DNA of 64,000 nt from assembly GCA_039821605.1 (NCBI GenBank), contig JBCBNV010000001.1, positions 868,001 to 932,000 on the forward strand, given 5' to 3'. Position 1 is the first letter of the stretch. Every line of letters starts with the position of its first letter. The position numbers were made by a program, and so were the translations under genes. Under the pieces are notes generated by a model. That model was not told the origin of the DNA, ran no database searches, and saw only the letters and a program-made list of their open reading frames with translations. The DNA is from CALBPI01 sp039821605. GTDB taxonomy: Bacteria > Pseudomonadota > Gammaproteobacteria > Steroidobacterales > Woeseiaceae. This document shows positions 34,990 to 44,236 of the stretch, in pieces.

Positions 34990-35020
34990 ATGGAACGAAC
35001 GTTACCTCGTTGCGTTCCAT
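34990..35020. promoter_or_regulatory. candidate operator of the HxlR regulator
   Basis: ATGGAACG at 34990-34997 and CGTTCCAT at 35013-35020 form a perfect 8-base inverted repeat with 23 bases between arm starts, about two helical turns. It sits between the divergent SRPBCC lipoprotein gene and the HxlR gene, right where a dimeric winged-helix regulator would act on both. Confidence 0.5.
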
Positions 35021-35044
35021 CATGCAACTCACTACCCTAAACCT

Positions 35045-35569
35045 ATGAAAAGAAAATCTTTTGAAGGCAGTCCCTGCTCAATCGCCCGCTCTTTGGACGT
35101 CCTCGGAGATTGGTGGAATCCGCTCATTCTTCGCGAGTGTCTCTATGGCATCCATCGATTCGAGGAGTTGCAACGCTGGCTAGGCGTTGGGCGGAACATA
35201 CTCACTCGGCGTTTGAAGCAATTGGTAGATGAAGGCTTCCTGGAGAAGCGTCTGTATCAAGAGACGCCAAAGCGCTATGAGTACCTACTGACCCATAAAG
35301 GCTATGACGCCACCAAGGTCCTAATGGCACTGATGGAGTTTGGCGAGAAGTGGCAGTTCGATGAACACGGCGAGCCCATAAGGTTGTATGACCGGGCAAC
35401 GGATAACCGAGTGCACACTCTGGTCGTAGACTCCGAGACCGGAGACCCCATTGACACGCGGAACCTGTACCCCGGGCCCGGACCGGGTTTTCCATACGGA
35501 GAGGAGGTTCAGCGAGAACGATTTGCGGAATACTTTTCCAGGCGCTCAGCCCGAAACAACGACACTTAA
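35045..35569 (+). CDS. HxlR-family transcriptional regulator
   Basis: 174 residues. The start is ATG 35045, giving the usual opening GSPCSIARSLDVLGDWWNPLILRE. The conserved Cys of the family (here Cys10 in SPCSIARSL) is present and may sense electrophiles or oxidants. The winged helix follows: RFEELQRWLGVGRNILTRRLKQLVDEGFLEKRLYQETPKRYEYLLTHKG. The C-terminal ~70 residues are longer than in minimal HxlR proteins. It probably represses the divergent lipoprotein gene and itself through the repeat at 34990-35020. Confidence 0.9.
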   Translation: MKRKSFEGSPCSIARSLDVLGDWWNPLILRECLYGIHRFEELQRWLGVGRNILTRRLKQLVDEGFLEKRLYQETPKRYEYLLTHKGYDATKVLMALMEFGEKWQFDEHGEPIRLYDRATDNRVHTLVVDSETGDPIDTRNLYPGPGPGFPYGEEVQRERFAEYFSRRSARNNDT

Positions 35570-35595
35570 CGGGCTATCAGGTTTCAGGCCGGTGC

Positions 35596-36594
35596 TCAGG
35601 CGGAACGGGGTTCGGTCGGCTGACATCCCGACAACACCGGCAGCGGACACTCTGGCTCCGGTAGCTTCGGGTGGCCGCTGGAAATTGACTGAGCCTGAGC
35701 CTCTGTCAGCCACGGCGCCACCAGTCTCAGCAGCTCAAGCATCGGTCGGTTCGGGCTGCGATCCTTGTGCCAGCCGGTCCACGTCGTCAGACGCGGGAAC
35801 AGATGGCGCGCATCAATCATCTCAAGTTGCCCGGAGTCATCGCACTCGAAAGCCATCGAGGCGACGATGCCGACGCCCATACCGAGTTTCACGTAGGTCT
35901 TGATGACGTCCGCATCCCGTGCCGTGAACACAACGTCCGGCTCAAGACCTTGTTCGGCGAACGCCTGATGCAGCGACGATTCGTGCCCCGCGCTGAAGAC
36001 GTAAGTGACCAGCGGATAACGCGCCAGCGTCGCGAGATCGATGGACTCACCGAGCGACGCGAGTTCGTGCCCGGCCGGTACGAGGATGACCCGGTCCCAC
36101 TGATAGCACGGCAGGCGCTCCAGGTCCCCAAACAAATGCTCCGAGCCCGTCGCCATCGCAATGTCGACAGAACGTTGGCGGACCATGTCGGCAATCTGCT
36201 CCGATGTACCTTGATGAAGATTCAAAGTGACGTCGGGAAACTGCTCGCGAAATTTCGTCAGGATTTCCGGCAACACGTAGCGGGCCTGAGTGTGCGTCGT
36301 CGCAATGGACAGACTGTCAGAAACGCCGCTGATATGTTCTTCAGCAGCCGTCCTGATTCCGTCAATCTCTCGAAGCGCGCGCCTGGCCCGAGGAATCACG
36401 GATTGCCCCGCTTCTGTAAGCCCCGTCAGCTTGCGGCCCTGACGGTGAAACAGCGAGACGCCCAGCTCCTCCTCCAGCAAGCGCAATTGCTTGCTGACAC
36501 CGGGCTGAGACGTAAACAGCGATTCTGCAGCCGCCGTCATATTCAAATCGTGGTCAACCACGCCAATCAGGAAGCGGAGTTGCTGCAGTTTCAT
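35596..36594 (-). CDS. cysB: LysR-type regulator CysB
   Basis: 332 residues. The helix-turn-helix MKLQQLRFLIGVVDHDLNMTAAAESLFTSQPGVSKQLRLLEEELGVSLFHRQGRKLTGLTEAG is that of CysB/Cbl. The effector domain carries the CysB-type pattern ISGVSDSLSIATTHTQARYVLPEILTKFREQFPDVTLNLHQGT. CysB activates sulfate-assimilation genes with N-acetylserine. It is the last gene of the cys operon, 24 bases after cysG, so the operon includes its own activator. Cbl is the alternative, but the context favours cysB. Confidence 0.9.
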   Translation of the reverse strand: MKLQQLRFLIGVVDHDLNMTAAAESLFTSQPGVSKQLRLLEEELGVSLFHRQGRKLTGLTEAGQSVIPRARRALREIDGIRTAAEEHISGVSDSLSIATTHTQARYVLPEILTKFREQFPDVTLNLHQGTSEQIADMVRQRSVDIAMATGSEHLFGDLERLPCYQWDRVILVPAGHELASLGESIDLATLARYPLVTYVFSAGHESSLHQAFAEQGLEPDVVFTARDADVIKTYVKLGMGVGIVASMAFECDDSGQLEMIDARHLFPRLTTWTGWHKDRSPNRPMLELLRLVAPWLTEAQAQSISSGHPKLPEPECPLPVLSGCQPTEPRSA

Positions 36595-36618
36595 GTGAGC
36601 TGCTCCGCGCCCAGGCCG

Positions 36619-38067
36619 TCAGGCCAATGCTGCGACTCGCGGGTCGGCTGCCTCGATCTCGACGGGCGGTTGGCCAAACCAGTGCTGTGACAGTGCAAAT
36701 TGAGCGACGTCACCGACATAGAGTATCGCCGGCGCTTTGATTCCTGCCTCATGGGTACGTGTTGGCAAATCACCCAGGGTCGTCACGATAACACGCTGCG
36801 TCGGTAAGCTGCCGCGCTCAACGATGGCGATCGGCGTCGACGCGGAGCGACCATGCGCGATGAGTCGCGCGGACACCTGGCCGTAGCGTGACACGCCCAT
36901 GTAGAACGCGATGGTTTGTCGGTCACGCGCCAGCGAGGCCCAATCCAGCTGATCGACATTGCGTTTGCCGTGCGCGGTGACGAGGGCCACCGATTGCGCG
37001 TGGTCGCGATGCGTGAGCGGTATGCCGGCATAGGCGCCACACGCAGCCGCAGCAGTGATGCCGGGAACGATCTGAAACGGTAAGCCCGCATCGACCAAGG
37101 CCTGAATTTCCTCACCGCCTCTTCCGAAAATAAACGGGTCGCCGCCCTTCAGCCGACACACGCGGTGTCCGGCTCTGACCAGTTCCACGAGCAGTGCGTT
37201 GGTATTGGACTGCACGCGGTTGGCATTCCCTGCCCCGGCAATCGGTTTACCGACATCGATGAGCTCGGCGTCACGACGGGCGAGCTCCAGGACCTCATCT
37301 GATACGAGCCGATCGTGCAAGACGATATCGGCGCGTTGCAACAACGCTTGCGCGCGGATCGTCAGCAAGCCCGGGTCACCTGGACCTGCCCCGACCAACC
37401 AGGCTTCGCCGGTTTGGCGCGAGAGCTCCTCGTTGCGATGCTCGCGCAACAAAGCACCCGTCTCACGCACGGCGATTTGTGTTTGACCACGTTCAATCGC
37501 GGCTGCCGCTGGACTGTCGAACAGGGCTTCCCAGAATCGTCTTCGCGCAGACAACGAACCCAGCGCGCGCTTTACGCGTCCACGCCAGCGTCGCGCCAAC
37601 AGCGCCAATTGGCCGAGCCGGGGATGCAGCTGACGCTCCAGGCGCTCGCGCCACATACGCGCCAGAACGGGCGCGGCGCCAGCGCTTGAAATCGCGATCA
37701 GAAGTGGCGAACGATCGACGATCGCCGGGGTGATGAAGCTACAGTGAGCGGGCGCATCGACGACGTTGCACCAGATGCGTTGCGCTTCCGCTGCTTCGGA
37801 AACGTGCTGGTTGACTCGCGGATCGTTGGTTGCTGCCACGACCAGCCACGCGTCGTCGAGATCGCTCGTGCGAAACTCACGCGCGACATGGTCGAGGTCA
37901 CCCTGCTCGCGCCACAGTGCGACCTGATGATCGAGCGTAGGTGCGATGACGCGCACCACAGCACCGGCGCGCTTCAGCAATCCGATCTTGCGACTGGCGA
38001 CGTCACCACCACCCGCCACGACGACCTGCCGTCCGTGCACTTCGGCGAAGAGCGGGAAGTACTCCAT
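36619..38067 (-). CDS. cysG: siroheme synthase CysG (trifunctional)
   Basis: 482 residues from ATG 38067. The N-terminal part is precorrin-2 dehydrogenase/ferrochelatase (MEYFPLFAEVHGRQVVVAGG then GDVASRKIGLLKRAGA); the C-terminal part is uroporphyrinogen-III methyltransferase (WLVGAGPGDPGLLTIRA, DIVLHDRLVSDEVL, RLKGGDPFIFGRGGEE, VVPGITAAAAC-like VPGITAAAACGAYAGIPLTHR). It makes siroheme for sulfite reductase. The start overlaps the cysH stop by one base (TGATG). Confidence 0.95.
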   Translation of the reverse strand: MEYFPLFAEVHGRQVVVAGGGDVASRKIGLLKRAGAVVRVIAPTLDHQVALWREQGDLDHVAREFRTSDLDDAWLVVAATNDPRVNQHVSEAAEAQRIWCNVVDAPAHCSFITPAIVDRSPLLIAISSAGAAPVLARMWRERLERQLHPRLGQLALLARRWRGRVKRALGSLSARRRFWEALFDSPAAAAIERGQTQIAVRETGALLREHRNEELSRQTGEAWLVGAGPGDPGLLTIRAQALLQRADIVLHDRLVSDEVLELARRDAELIDVGKPIAGAGNANRVQSNTNALLVELVRAGHRVCRLKGGDPFIFGRGGEEIQALVDAGLPFQIVPGITAAAACGAYAGIPLTHRDHAQSVALVTAHGKRNVDQLDWASLARDRQTIAFYMGVSRYGQVSARLIAHGRSASTPIAIVERGSLPTQRVIVTTLGDLPTRTHEAGIKAPAILYVGDVAQFALSQHWFGQPPVEIEAADPRVAALA

Positions 38068-38804
38068 CAGGCCGTTCGGTCCGAGCCGTGGATGCCGCAC
38101 TCACGTCGACTGCCACCGAAGCGCAGTTCAGTCAGGTTGCCAACCTCGTGGATCGATCGTGTCGAGTGGACGTCACCAATGGACAAATAGCCGGACTCCC
38201 AGAGCGGGTGATAGGGCAATCCATGTCGCTTCAAATAGCGATGCACGTCCCGGTCACTCCAATCGACGATTGGATGCACCTTCCATCGCTGATCCGCCGC
38301 CTCGAGCACCGCACGTTGCGCCCTCCCCTGGGACTGCGAGCGGCGCAGCCCAGCGAACCAGGTTCCTGTGTCCAGCGTATCGAGCATGTCGAGCAGCGGG
38401 TCCACCTTGTTGTCCTTGAGATAGCTGTCCAGGCCTCGCCCTGGGTCCTGCCAGCGCTTGCCGTGCCGTGCCTCCTGCCATGCCGCGCTGATTGCAGGTC
38501 GCGCGACATGCAGGTTGAGCTGGAGCTTGTCTGCCAATGCATCAACAAACTGGTAGGTCTCTGGAAACAGGTAGCCCGTGTCAATCAATACCACGGGCAA
38601 GTCCGGGTTCGCGCGGGTTACCAGGTGTAGCGATACGGCAGCCTGTGCGCCGAAACTCGATGTCAGTACGTGCATCGCGGGCAGGTTGTCGAGCGCCCAG
38701 TCGACACGCTCTGACGCGTTACGCTTCTCAAGCTGCGTTGCCAACACCTGGACGTCTTCTATGGCTACCGTCTCCTCAGGCGCGCTCTTTCGTGCTGTGC
38801 TCAT
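38067..38804 (-). CDS. cysH: phosphoadenylyl-sulfate (PAPS) reductase
   Basis: 245 residues. The PP-loop-like signature SSFGAQAAVSLHLV and the catalytic C-terminal motif ECGIHG are present. The CC...CxxC pairs of the iron-sulfur APS reductases are absent, so the enzyme is of the PAPS type and uses thioredoxin. It converts PAPS to sulfite, the substrate of CysIJ. Its start overlaps the cysI stop by four bases, and its stop overlaps cysG. Confidence 0.95.
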   Translation of the reverse strand: MSTARKSAPEETVAIEDVQVLATQLEKRNASERVDWALDNLPAMHVLTSSFGAQAAVSLHLVTRANPDLPVVLIDTGYLFPETYQFVDALADKLQLNLHVARPAISAAWQEARHGKRWQDPGRGLDSYLKDNKVDPLLDMLDTLDTGTWFAGLRRSQSQGRAQRAVLEAADQRWKVHPIVDWSDRDVHRYLKRHGLPYHPLWESGYLSIGDVHSTRSIHEVGNLTELRFGGSRRECGIHGSDRTA

Positions 38805-40510
38805 GCCGCATCACTCACATCATCATGAAATTCTCGGCCGGCCTTGGTTTCGGCAATCACGCCGCTGCGAATGCAGTAGTCGCCGAACCGCTCCCCTGCC
38901 CTGCGTGCCTTTGCATACTGAGCAATCAGCTCATCCAGGATCTCCAGTACGCGTTCGACAGAGATGTTCTCCCGGTACAACTTATTCAGTCGCGTGCCGT
39001 CGTGACGACCGCCGAGGTACAGGTTGTAGTGGCGCGGCGCTTTGCCGACCAACGCGACTTCCGCGACAAACGGTCTTGCGCAGCCGTTAGGGCAACCGGT
39101 GACGCGCATCGAGAGACTTTGGTCAGGTAGCCCGTGGTGCGTGAAGAGCGCTTCGACCTTGTCCGTCAGTTCGGGCAAAAACCGCTCCGCATCCGCCATC
39201 GCCAATGCACAAGTCGGTAGCGCGACACAAGCCAAGGCCCCTGCCGCGAGGTTTGATGTCGGCTGCGCTAAACCATGCGCTGCCAATAGACCGGCGACCA
39301 GCGCCTTGTCCTCGACGCGCACGCCAGCAATGATCAGGTTCTGATTGGGTGTGAGGCGAAACTCGCCTTTGTGTATCTTGGCGATCTCGATGAGACCGGT
39401 TTGGTACTGCGGCCCTTGCTCGTGATCGCGAACGCGCCCACTGGGAATGAACAAGCCGAAGTGCCAAACACCGTCTTCGGCCTCAACCCAGCCCAGGCGG
39501 TCACCCGATTGGCTGAAGCGCACCTCGCGCGCGGGCGCGAATGAAAAACGCTGCCGCGTTTCAACCTGCTCACGAAACGCCGCCAGCCCCATCGCTTCGA
39601 TGGTGTACTTCAAACGGGCGTTCTTGCGATCGGACCGATTACCAAAGTCACGCTGCGTGGTGACAATCGCGGTGGCCGTGTCCAACACCTGATCCGGCGT
39701 TATGAAGCCCAGCGTGTCGGCAAGGCGTGGAAACGTCTTGTTGTCGCCATGCGTCGAACCCATGCCGCCGCCGGCGGTCACGTTGAACCCGAGCAGCGCA
39801 CCGTCTTCGACGATGGCGATAAAGCCCAGGTCTTGCGTGTACACGTCCACATCGTTTTGCGGCGGAATCACAAACCCGGTCTTGAATTTGCGCGGCAGAT
39901 ACGTGTCACCGTATATCGGCTCGACAACCTCGGGTTCGTCGGTGAGCTTTTCTCCATCGAGCCAGATCTCGTGGTAGGCACGGGTCTGGGGCGTCAGATG
40001 CGCACTCAGCGCAGCGGCGAGTGAATCGACCTCACGATGCACGCGCGACAGGTCGGGGTTCGGGCTGCACATCACGTTGCGGTTCACATCACCACAGGCC
40101 GCGATCGTGTCGAGCAGCGCCTTATCGATACCTTGAATGGTCGGTTTCAGTGCACCTTTGAGCACGCCGTGAAACTGGAACGCCTGGCGCGTGGTTAAGC
40201 GAACGCCAGTCGCTGCATACTGTGTCCCGAGTGCCTCGATCGCCAGCCATTGCTCCGGGGTGCATCGACCACCAGGAAGACGTCCACGAATCATGAAGCT
40301 GTAGGCCGGCTCGAGTTTCTGCCGTTGCCGTTCCGCGCGGCGATCTCGGTCATCCTGTTGATAGATGCCGTGGAATTTGGAGACTTGGGTGTCGTCGTCG
40401 GCAATGGCGCCCGTGACGGGGTCGACCAGGCTGTGCTCAAGTGTGCCTCGCAAGTGCTTGCTGCGGGTCTTGATGCCTTCGACAGGCGATAGCGTGTCTT
40501 TCTGCGTCAT
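38801..40510 (-). CDS. cysI: sulfite reductase hemoprotein subunit (CysI)
   Basis: 569 residues. The siroheme and 4Fe-4S ligands are in CVALPTCALAMADAER and RVTGCPNGCARPFVAEVALVGK, matching E. coli CysI (CxxxxxC and CxxxC). Length is normal. It reduces sulfite to sulfide with electrons from CysJ. ATG 40510 overlaps the cysJ stop by one base. Confidence 0.97.
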   Translation of the reverse strand: MTQKDTLSPVEGIKTRSKHLRGTLEHSLVDPVTGAIADDDTQVSKFHGIYQQDDRDRRAERQRQKLEPAYSFMIRGRLPGGRCTPEQWLAIEALGTQYAATGVRLTTRQAFQFHGVLKGALKPTIQGIDKALLDTIAACGDVNRNVMCSPNPDLSRVHREVDSLAAALSAHLTPQTRAYHEIWLDGEKLTDEPEVVEPIYGDTYLPRKFKTGFVIPPQNDVDVYTQDLGFIAIVEDGALLGFNVTAGGGMGSTHGDNKTFPRLADTLGFITPDQVLDTATAIVTTQRDFGNRSDRKNARLKYTIEAMGLAAFREQVETRQRFSFAPAREVRFSQSGDRLGWVEAEDGVWHFGLFIPSGRVRDHEQGPQYQTGLIEIAKIHKGEFRLTPNQNLIIAGVRVEDKALVAGLLAAHGLAQPTSNLAAGALACVALPTCALAMADAERFLPELTDKVEALFTHHGLPDQSLSMRVTGCPNGCARPFVAEVALVGKAPRHYNLYLGGRHDGTRLNKLYRENISVERVLEILDELIAQYAKARRAGERFGDYCIRSGVIAETKAGREFHDDVSDAA

Positions 40511-42312
40511 CAGTAGACGTCCCGGAGATAGCGACGCTCGCGCCGCAGGGTTTCCAAATCGGCCGCGCCCGCATCCAGGTCGCCGTCATGGCGAGATGCG
40601 AGAATCTCAATCAAGGCTGCGTGAACATCCGGTGCCATGGCGCTGGCGTCTCCGCAGACGTAAATCGCGGCGCCACCATCGATCCACTCGAGCAATTCGG
40701 ACGCCTGCGCGCGCAGGCGGTCTTGAACGTAGACCTTCGTCTGTTGGTCGCGGGAGAAGGCAAGGTCGATACGAGTCAGCGCGCCATGACGCAGGTGCGC
40801 CTGCCACTCGGCCTGATAGAGAAAGTCCTGGCTGAATGTTCTGTCGCCAAAGAACAACCAGTGTCGTCCCCTCGCCTCCTGCGCGGCACGTTCCTGCACA
40901 AAGCTGCGAAACGGCGCCACGCCAGTACCTGGACCAATCATGATGAGGTCGGTGCTAGTGTCTTCCGGCAACCGGAATCTTGTGTTGGGCTCGACGAACA
41001 CCTCAATTTCATCGCCCTCTTTGAACTGGTCGATCACGCCATGCGACACCGCGCCATGGCGATCTGCGCCGTCGACCTCGAAACGAACTTCGGCCACGGT
41101 CAGATGCACCTCATCCGGCGTCTCCAGTGGCGCTGATGCGATCGAGTACAGGCGGTGTTGAAGCGGGCGCAGACTGTCAATGAACGCTTGTGCGCTCGCG
41201 GCGTGCGGAAAGCGGCCCACAACATCTGCGATATGCCCCAGAGCCATCACGGCCTGCTTGCCCGAGGGCTCATCAAGTTGCGTCTGCAGGTCCGCGACGC
41301 CATCGAGCTGCGCGTAGGCGTCCAGGAACGGACCCGTGATGCGCGTGACTTCCAGCGAGTGCTTCAATGCCTCAAACACGCTTACGGACGTCCCGTCGAG
41401 CTGCACCTCGTCGGTCGCGACAAGGCCTGCCGCGTTGATCAAGCCGTTGACGACAACGTCCGGGTTTGCGACGCGCAGCCCCAGCGAGTCTCCGGGCTGA
41501 TAGTCGAGCGGCGCGTTGATCGCAAGCTCCACGTGATGCACGATTTTGCTGGAGCGACTCCCGGTAATGCGCTGATTTGCGACGACGGTGGCAAGACTTT
41601 CTCGCAGGCCCGTACTGACCGGCGGCACGACTTGCAACGCAGGACGCCCCGCCGTGTCGCCGATGCGGGCACCGTGATCGCGCAGAACGCGCTCGCGCCA
41701 CTGTTCGGCCGCCGCCTGATAGTCGACATCACACTCGACGAGTGGTGCGACAGACTCCGCACCGAGCGCTTGCAGCGCCGCCTCGAAGTCCTTGCCGGTT
41801 TGGCAAAACTGCGCATAGCTGGAGTCACCCAGGGCCAACACCGAGAATTTAACGCCGTCGAACTTCGGCGCACGGGGTCTGCGTAACTGTTCGAGCAACA
41901 TGACGGCATCGTCGGGCGGATCGCCCTCGCCGTGAGTGCTCACTACCAGCGCGATCCACTGTTCCTTCGCGAGCTTCCGTGCCGAGAGGCCGGACATGTT
42001 CAGGAGCTTGCCGGCGAATCCCGCTTGCTCCGCGGCCTGATGCAGTGCCGTGGCAATCGATTCGCTGTGACCGGTCTGGCTGCCGTAGACAATGGTCAGC
42101 TCCGGTACACCAGCAACCGCAGAAACACCGTTGGCCGGGCTTAGGTCGGGCCCGGTTTCGACTCGGCGGGCGGCAGCCAGGCCCGCCGTATAGCCGCTGG
42201 TCCAGATCAGCTGGTCCGGTGTAAATGGTGCGATCGCTGATTCCAGTGCCGCGATCTGATCGGGGGTCAGTGTGCCGCTCGAGCGTGGCAGTGTGGCGGT
42301 GCCGGATACCAT
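40510..42312 (-). CDS. cysJ: sulfite reductase flavoprotein subunit (CysJ)
   Basis: 600 residues. It has a flavodoxin domain (VYGSQTGHSESIATALHQAAEQAG, with STHGEGDPPDDAV), an FAD-binding ferredoxin-reductase domain (LYSIASAPLETPDEVHLTV), and an NADPH domain (MIGPGTGVAPFRSFVQERAA, FFGDRT). The C-terminus ends RRYLRDVY, as in E. coli. It passes electrons from NADPH through FAD and FMN to CysI. It is the first gene of the five-gene operon. Confidence 0.97.
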   Translation of the reverse strand: MVSGTATLPRSSGTLTPDQIAALESAIAPFTPDQLIWTSGYTAGLAAARRVETGPDLSPANGVSAVAGVPELTIVYGSQTGHSESIATALHQAAEQAGFAGKLLNMSGLSARKLAKEQWIALVVSTHGEGDPPDDAVMLLEQLRRPRAPKFDGVKFSVLALGDSSYAQFCQTGKDFEAALQALGAESVAPLVECDVDYQAAAEQWRERVLRDHGARIGDTAGRPALQVVPPVSTGLRESLATVVANQRITGSRSSKIVHHVELAINAPLDYQPGDSLGLRVANPDVVVNGLINAAGLVATDEVQLDGTSVSVFEALKHSLEVTRITGPFLDAYAQLDGVADLQTQLDEPSGKQAVMALGHIADVVGRFPHAASAQAFIDSLRPLQHRLYSIASAPLETPDEVHLTVAEVRFEVDGADRHGAVSHGVIDQFKEGDEIEVFVEPNTRFRLPEDTSTDLIMIGPGTGVAPFRSFVQERAAQEARGRHWLFFGDRTFSQDFLYQAEWQAHLRHGALTRIDLAFSRDQQTKVYVQDRLRAQASELLEWIDGGAAIYVCGDASAMAPDVHAALIEILASRHDGDLDAGAADLETLRRERRYLRDVY

Positions 42313-42328
42313 GGGCTGGTTCCAAATG

Positions 42329-42403
42329 GCCTTGTAAACGGGAAAACAAGGCTACGACAGATGTTCGACTACGCGAACGACGCTGTTGTTATGTGCTGAT
42401 AAC
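42329..42403 (-). promoter_or_regulatory. leader region of the cys operon with two inverted repeats
   Basis: GCCTTGT / ACAAGGC (42329-42335 and 42346-42352) lies in the presumed leader of cysJ. Farther upstream GTTAT-N6-ATAAC at 42388-42403 is a LysR-type dyad and a candidate CysB site. The 232 bases to the divergent VOC gene contain no other gene. Promoter elements were not placed with confidence. Confidence 0.4.
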
Positions 42404-42544
42404 TGAAAGTTTGGTGGGTTGGTCTGGCGCGGATTCACGCCTGATTTGTCGTCTGCTTCATTGTGTTGCGCTTGGTTCCCAATCCGCCCAATGTTCAGTA
42501 AGGCGTATCATTTGCCGGATCATTGCCTTCGCACTGGAAACCGC

Positions 42545-42970
42545 ATGATCGCTTACGTCACCGTCGGTGCCGATGACATGGATCGCGCGAAGCGATTCTA
42601 TTCTTCGTTGCTGCTCCCCCTTGGCTACAGATTGAAAGAGGGACCGGAGGGCCTAAGTTGCACGCTGCCCGCGCCATCGGCTCCGTGTCCGGCTCCGCCA
42701 GACCTCTATGTGAAGCCAACATTTGACGGGCGCCCTGCCAGTGCCGGGAACGGTGCCATGATTGCTTTCGAGGCGTCCAGCCAGCAACAGGTTCGTGACC
42801 TGCACGCTGCCGCGATTGACGCCGGTGGCACGGATGAGGGTCCGCCAGGATTCCGCGACGCCTACGGGCCACGTTTTTTCGTTGGCTATCTTCGTGACCC
42901 GCAAGGCAACAAGATCGCACTGTTCTCGAGCAATCCGAACGAACCCGGGCGAGATGATTCCCGTCTGTAG
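42545..42970 (+). CDS. VOC (glyoxalase/bleomycin-resistance fold) protein
   Basis: 141 residues from ATG 42545 (MIAYVTVGADDMDRAKRFYSSLLLPLGYRL). The opening GADDMDRAKRFYSSLL and the ending FVGYLRDPQGNKIALFSS are typical for the small single-domain VOC proteins; the last Glu ligand is replaced by Ala in NKIALF (usually NKIEL), so metal binding in the usual way is doubtful. It is divergent from cysJ. Substrate unknown. Confidence 0.85.
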   Translation: MIAYVTVGADDMDRAKRFYSSLLLPLGYRLKEGPEGLSCTLPAPSAPCPAPPDLYVKPTFDGRPASAGNGAMIAFEASSQQQVRDLHAAAIDAGGTDEGPPGFRDAYGPRFFVGYLRDPQGNKIALFSSNPNEPGRDDSRL

Positions 42971-42986
42971 CGGACCAAATGGCGGG

Positions 42987-44174
42987 TCAATTGGGCCATG
43001 ATTCACGTTCCAGAGTCGCACTGCCGTCCGACCAGGTGAGCTCAATCGTGTCGGCCGACATCGCCTCTAGCGCCCGGCGCATTCCCCCGCAAGTGGTATC
43101 GACCGCCGCTCCATCGATTGCAGTGATCGTCTGCCCAACTTCAAGACCCGCTCGGGCGGCCGGTGAGTCCTCCCAAACCAGCGCCACAGTCACTTCGTCT
43201 TCGAACCCCAGTTGGAAACCGAAGTTCGCTGCAGGCTTTGGAGATGCGCCGACCCGCTCCAGGAAGGCGCTTTGCGAACGCGCATCGAGCGTCACTGTGT
43301 ACTGGCGTAGCATCGGCGCGCCGATCAGGCTGGGTGGCTGCGCTCGCACTGCTGAGACAACGGGTCCCAGGCTTAGCGTCTCGAGCGCCACCGAATCAAG
43401 AGCCACTCTGACGTGCGGCTTAATCGGCGCCGGACCACCCAGTGAGCTGCCTGCGGAACCATAGCCGCGGCCGACGTGGCGAAATTCGCCGTGTTTTCGG
43501 ATGCCGTCATAGTCGGCTTGGGATAGCGTGAACAACCCCGTCGCCCCCGTATCAAACATCACCTTGCTGCGCGCGTCATCGGTGTACTGAACATCTAGGT
43601 ATGGCGTGTGCGGGTACCCAAAGTCGTACAAACGCAACGCCGTAGCGTTGTCCAGTCCCGGCAACGCATCAAGATCGGTGTGACACCGCAGCACGCCGGC
43701 ACGCCGATCGATCTGCCACGCACAGAGTGGCAGCACGTCGGAGCCCAGAACGCCGTCACCAACAAAACACTGCGCTGCCGGCGATCGATGGAAGTCCGCC
43801 ACAAATGCTGGGAGTCGATGGACCACAGTGCCGGCGACCGAGACATCGACTTGAACGATGTCGCTTTCGATAACGGTGCCGTGCGCATCGATGCCACGTC
43901 GCTGATCGACCACGGGCAGTTCGAGTGCTTCCGCGAGACGCTCACTGATCATCGACGGCGAACCGGTATCGAACACGAACCGTCTCGGTTCACCTCCGAT
44001 CTCAACGTCAAGGTAGAGCTTGTCCGCGAACACCTCGATCGGGATTTCGAGGCTGACCGCTTCTTCCTCCAGGTACGGGCCCTGCTCTATCCATGCCGGT
44101 TTCCGGTCGGCCGCAATCGCGGCCATCGAGCAGAGGCCCAGGCACCAGACTGCAAGGGTTGGTTTGCACCGCAT
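42987..44174 (-). CDS. secreted aspartyl protease-like protein with PDZ domain
   Basis: 395 residues with a signal peptide (LAVWCLGLCSMAAIA). Two retropepsin-like lobes are visible: FDTGSPSMIS near residue 70 and FDTGATGLFTLS near residue 205, each with the catalytic DTG. The C-terminal ~90 residues are a PDZ domain (VALVWEDSPAARAGLEVGQTITAIDG). Tandem aspartyl protease domains with a PDZ domain occur in many gammaproteobacterial periplasmic proteins. It probably degrades or senses misfolded peptides in the periplasm. It follows the VOC gene convergently, 16 bases apart. Confidence 0.85.
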   Translation of the reverse strand: MRCKPTLAVWCLGLCSMAAIAADRKPAWIEQGPYLEEEAVSLEIPIEVFADKLYLDVEIGGEPRRFVFDTGSPSMISERLAEALELPVVDQRRGIDAHGTVIESDIVQVDVSVAGTVVHRLPAFVADFHRSPAAQCFVGDGVLGSDVLPLCAWQIDRRAGVLRCHTDLDALPGLDNATALRLYDFGYPHTPYLDVQYTDDARSKVMFDTGATGLFTLSQADYDGIRKHGEFRHVGRGYGSAGSSLGGPAPIKPHVRVALDSVALETLSLGPVVSAVRAQPPSLIGAPMLRQYTVTLDARSQSAFLERVGASPKPAANFGFQLGFEDEVTVALVWEDSPAARAGLEVGQTITAIDGAAVDTTCGGMRRALEAMSADTIELTWSDGSATLERESWPN

Positions 44175-44236
44175 AGTGATTCAGTCCGTAGCGCTATTGC
44201 TGCTTAGAGCGCGGGTGGCATCCCGGGAAGATAGAC

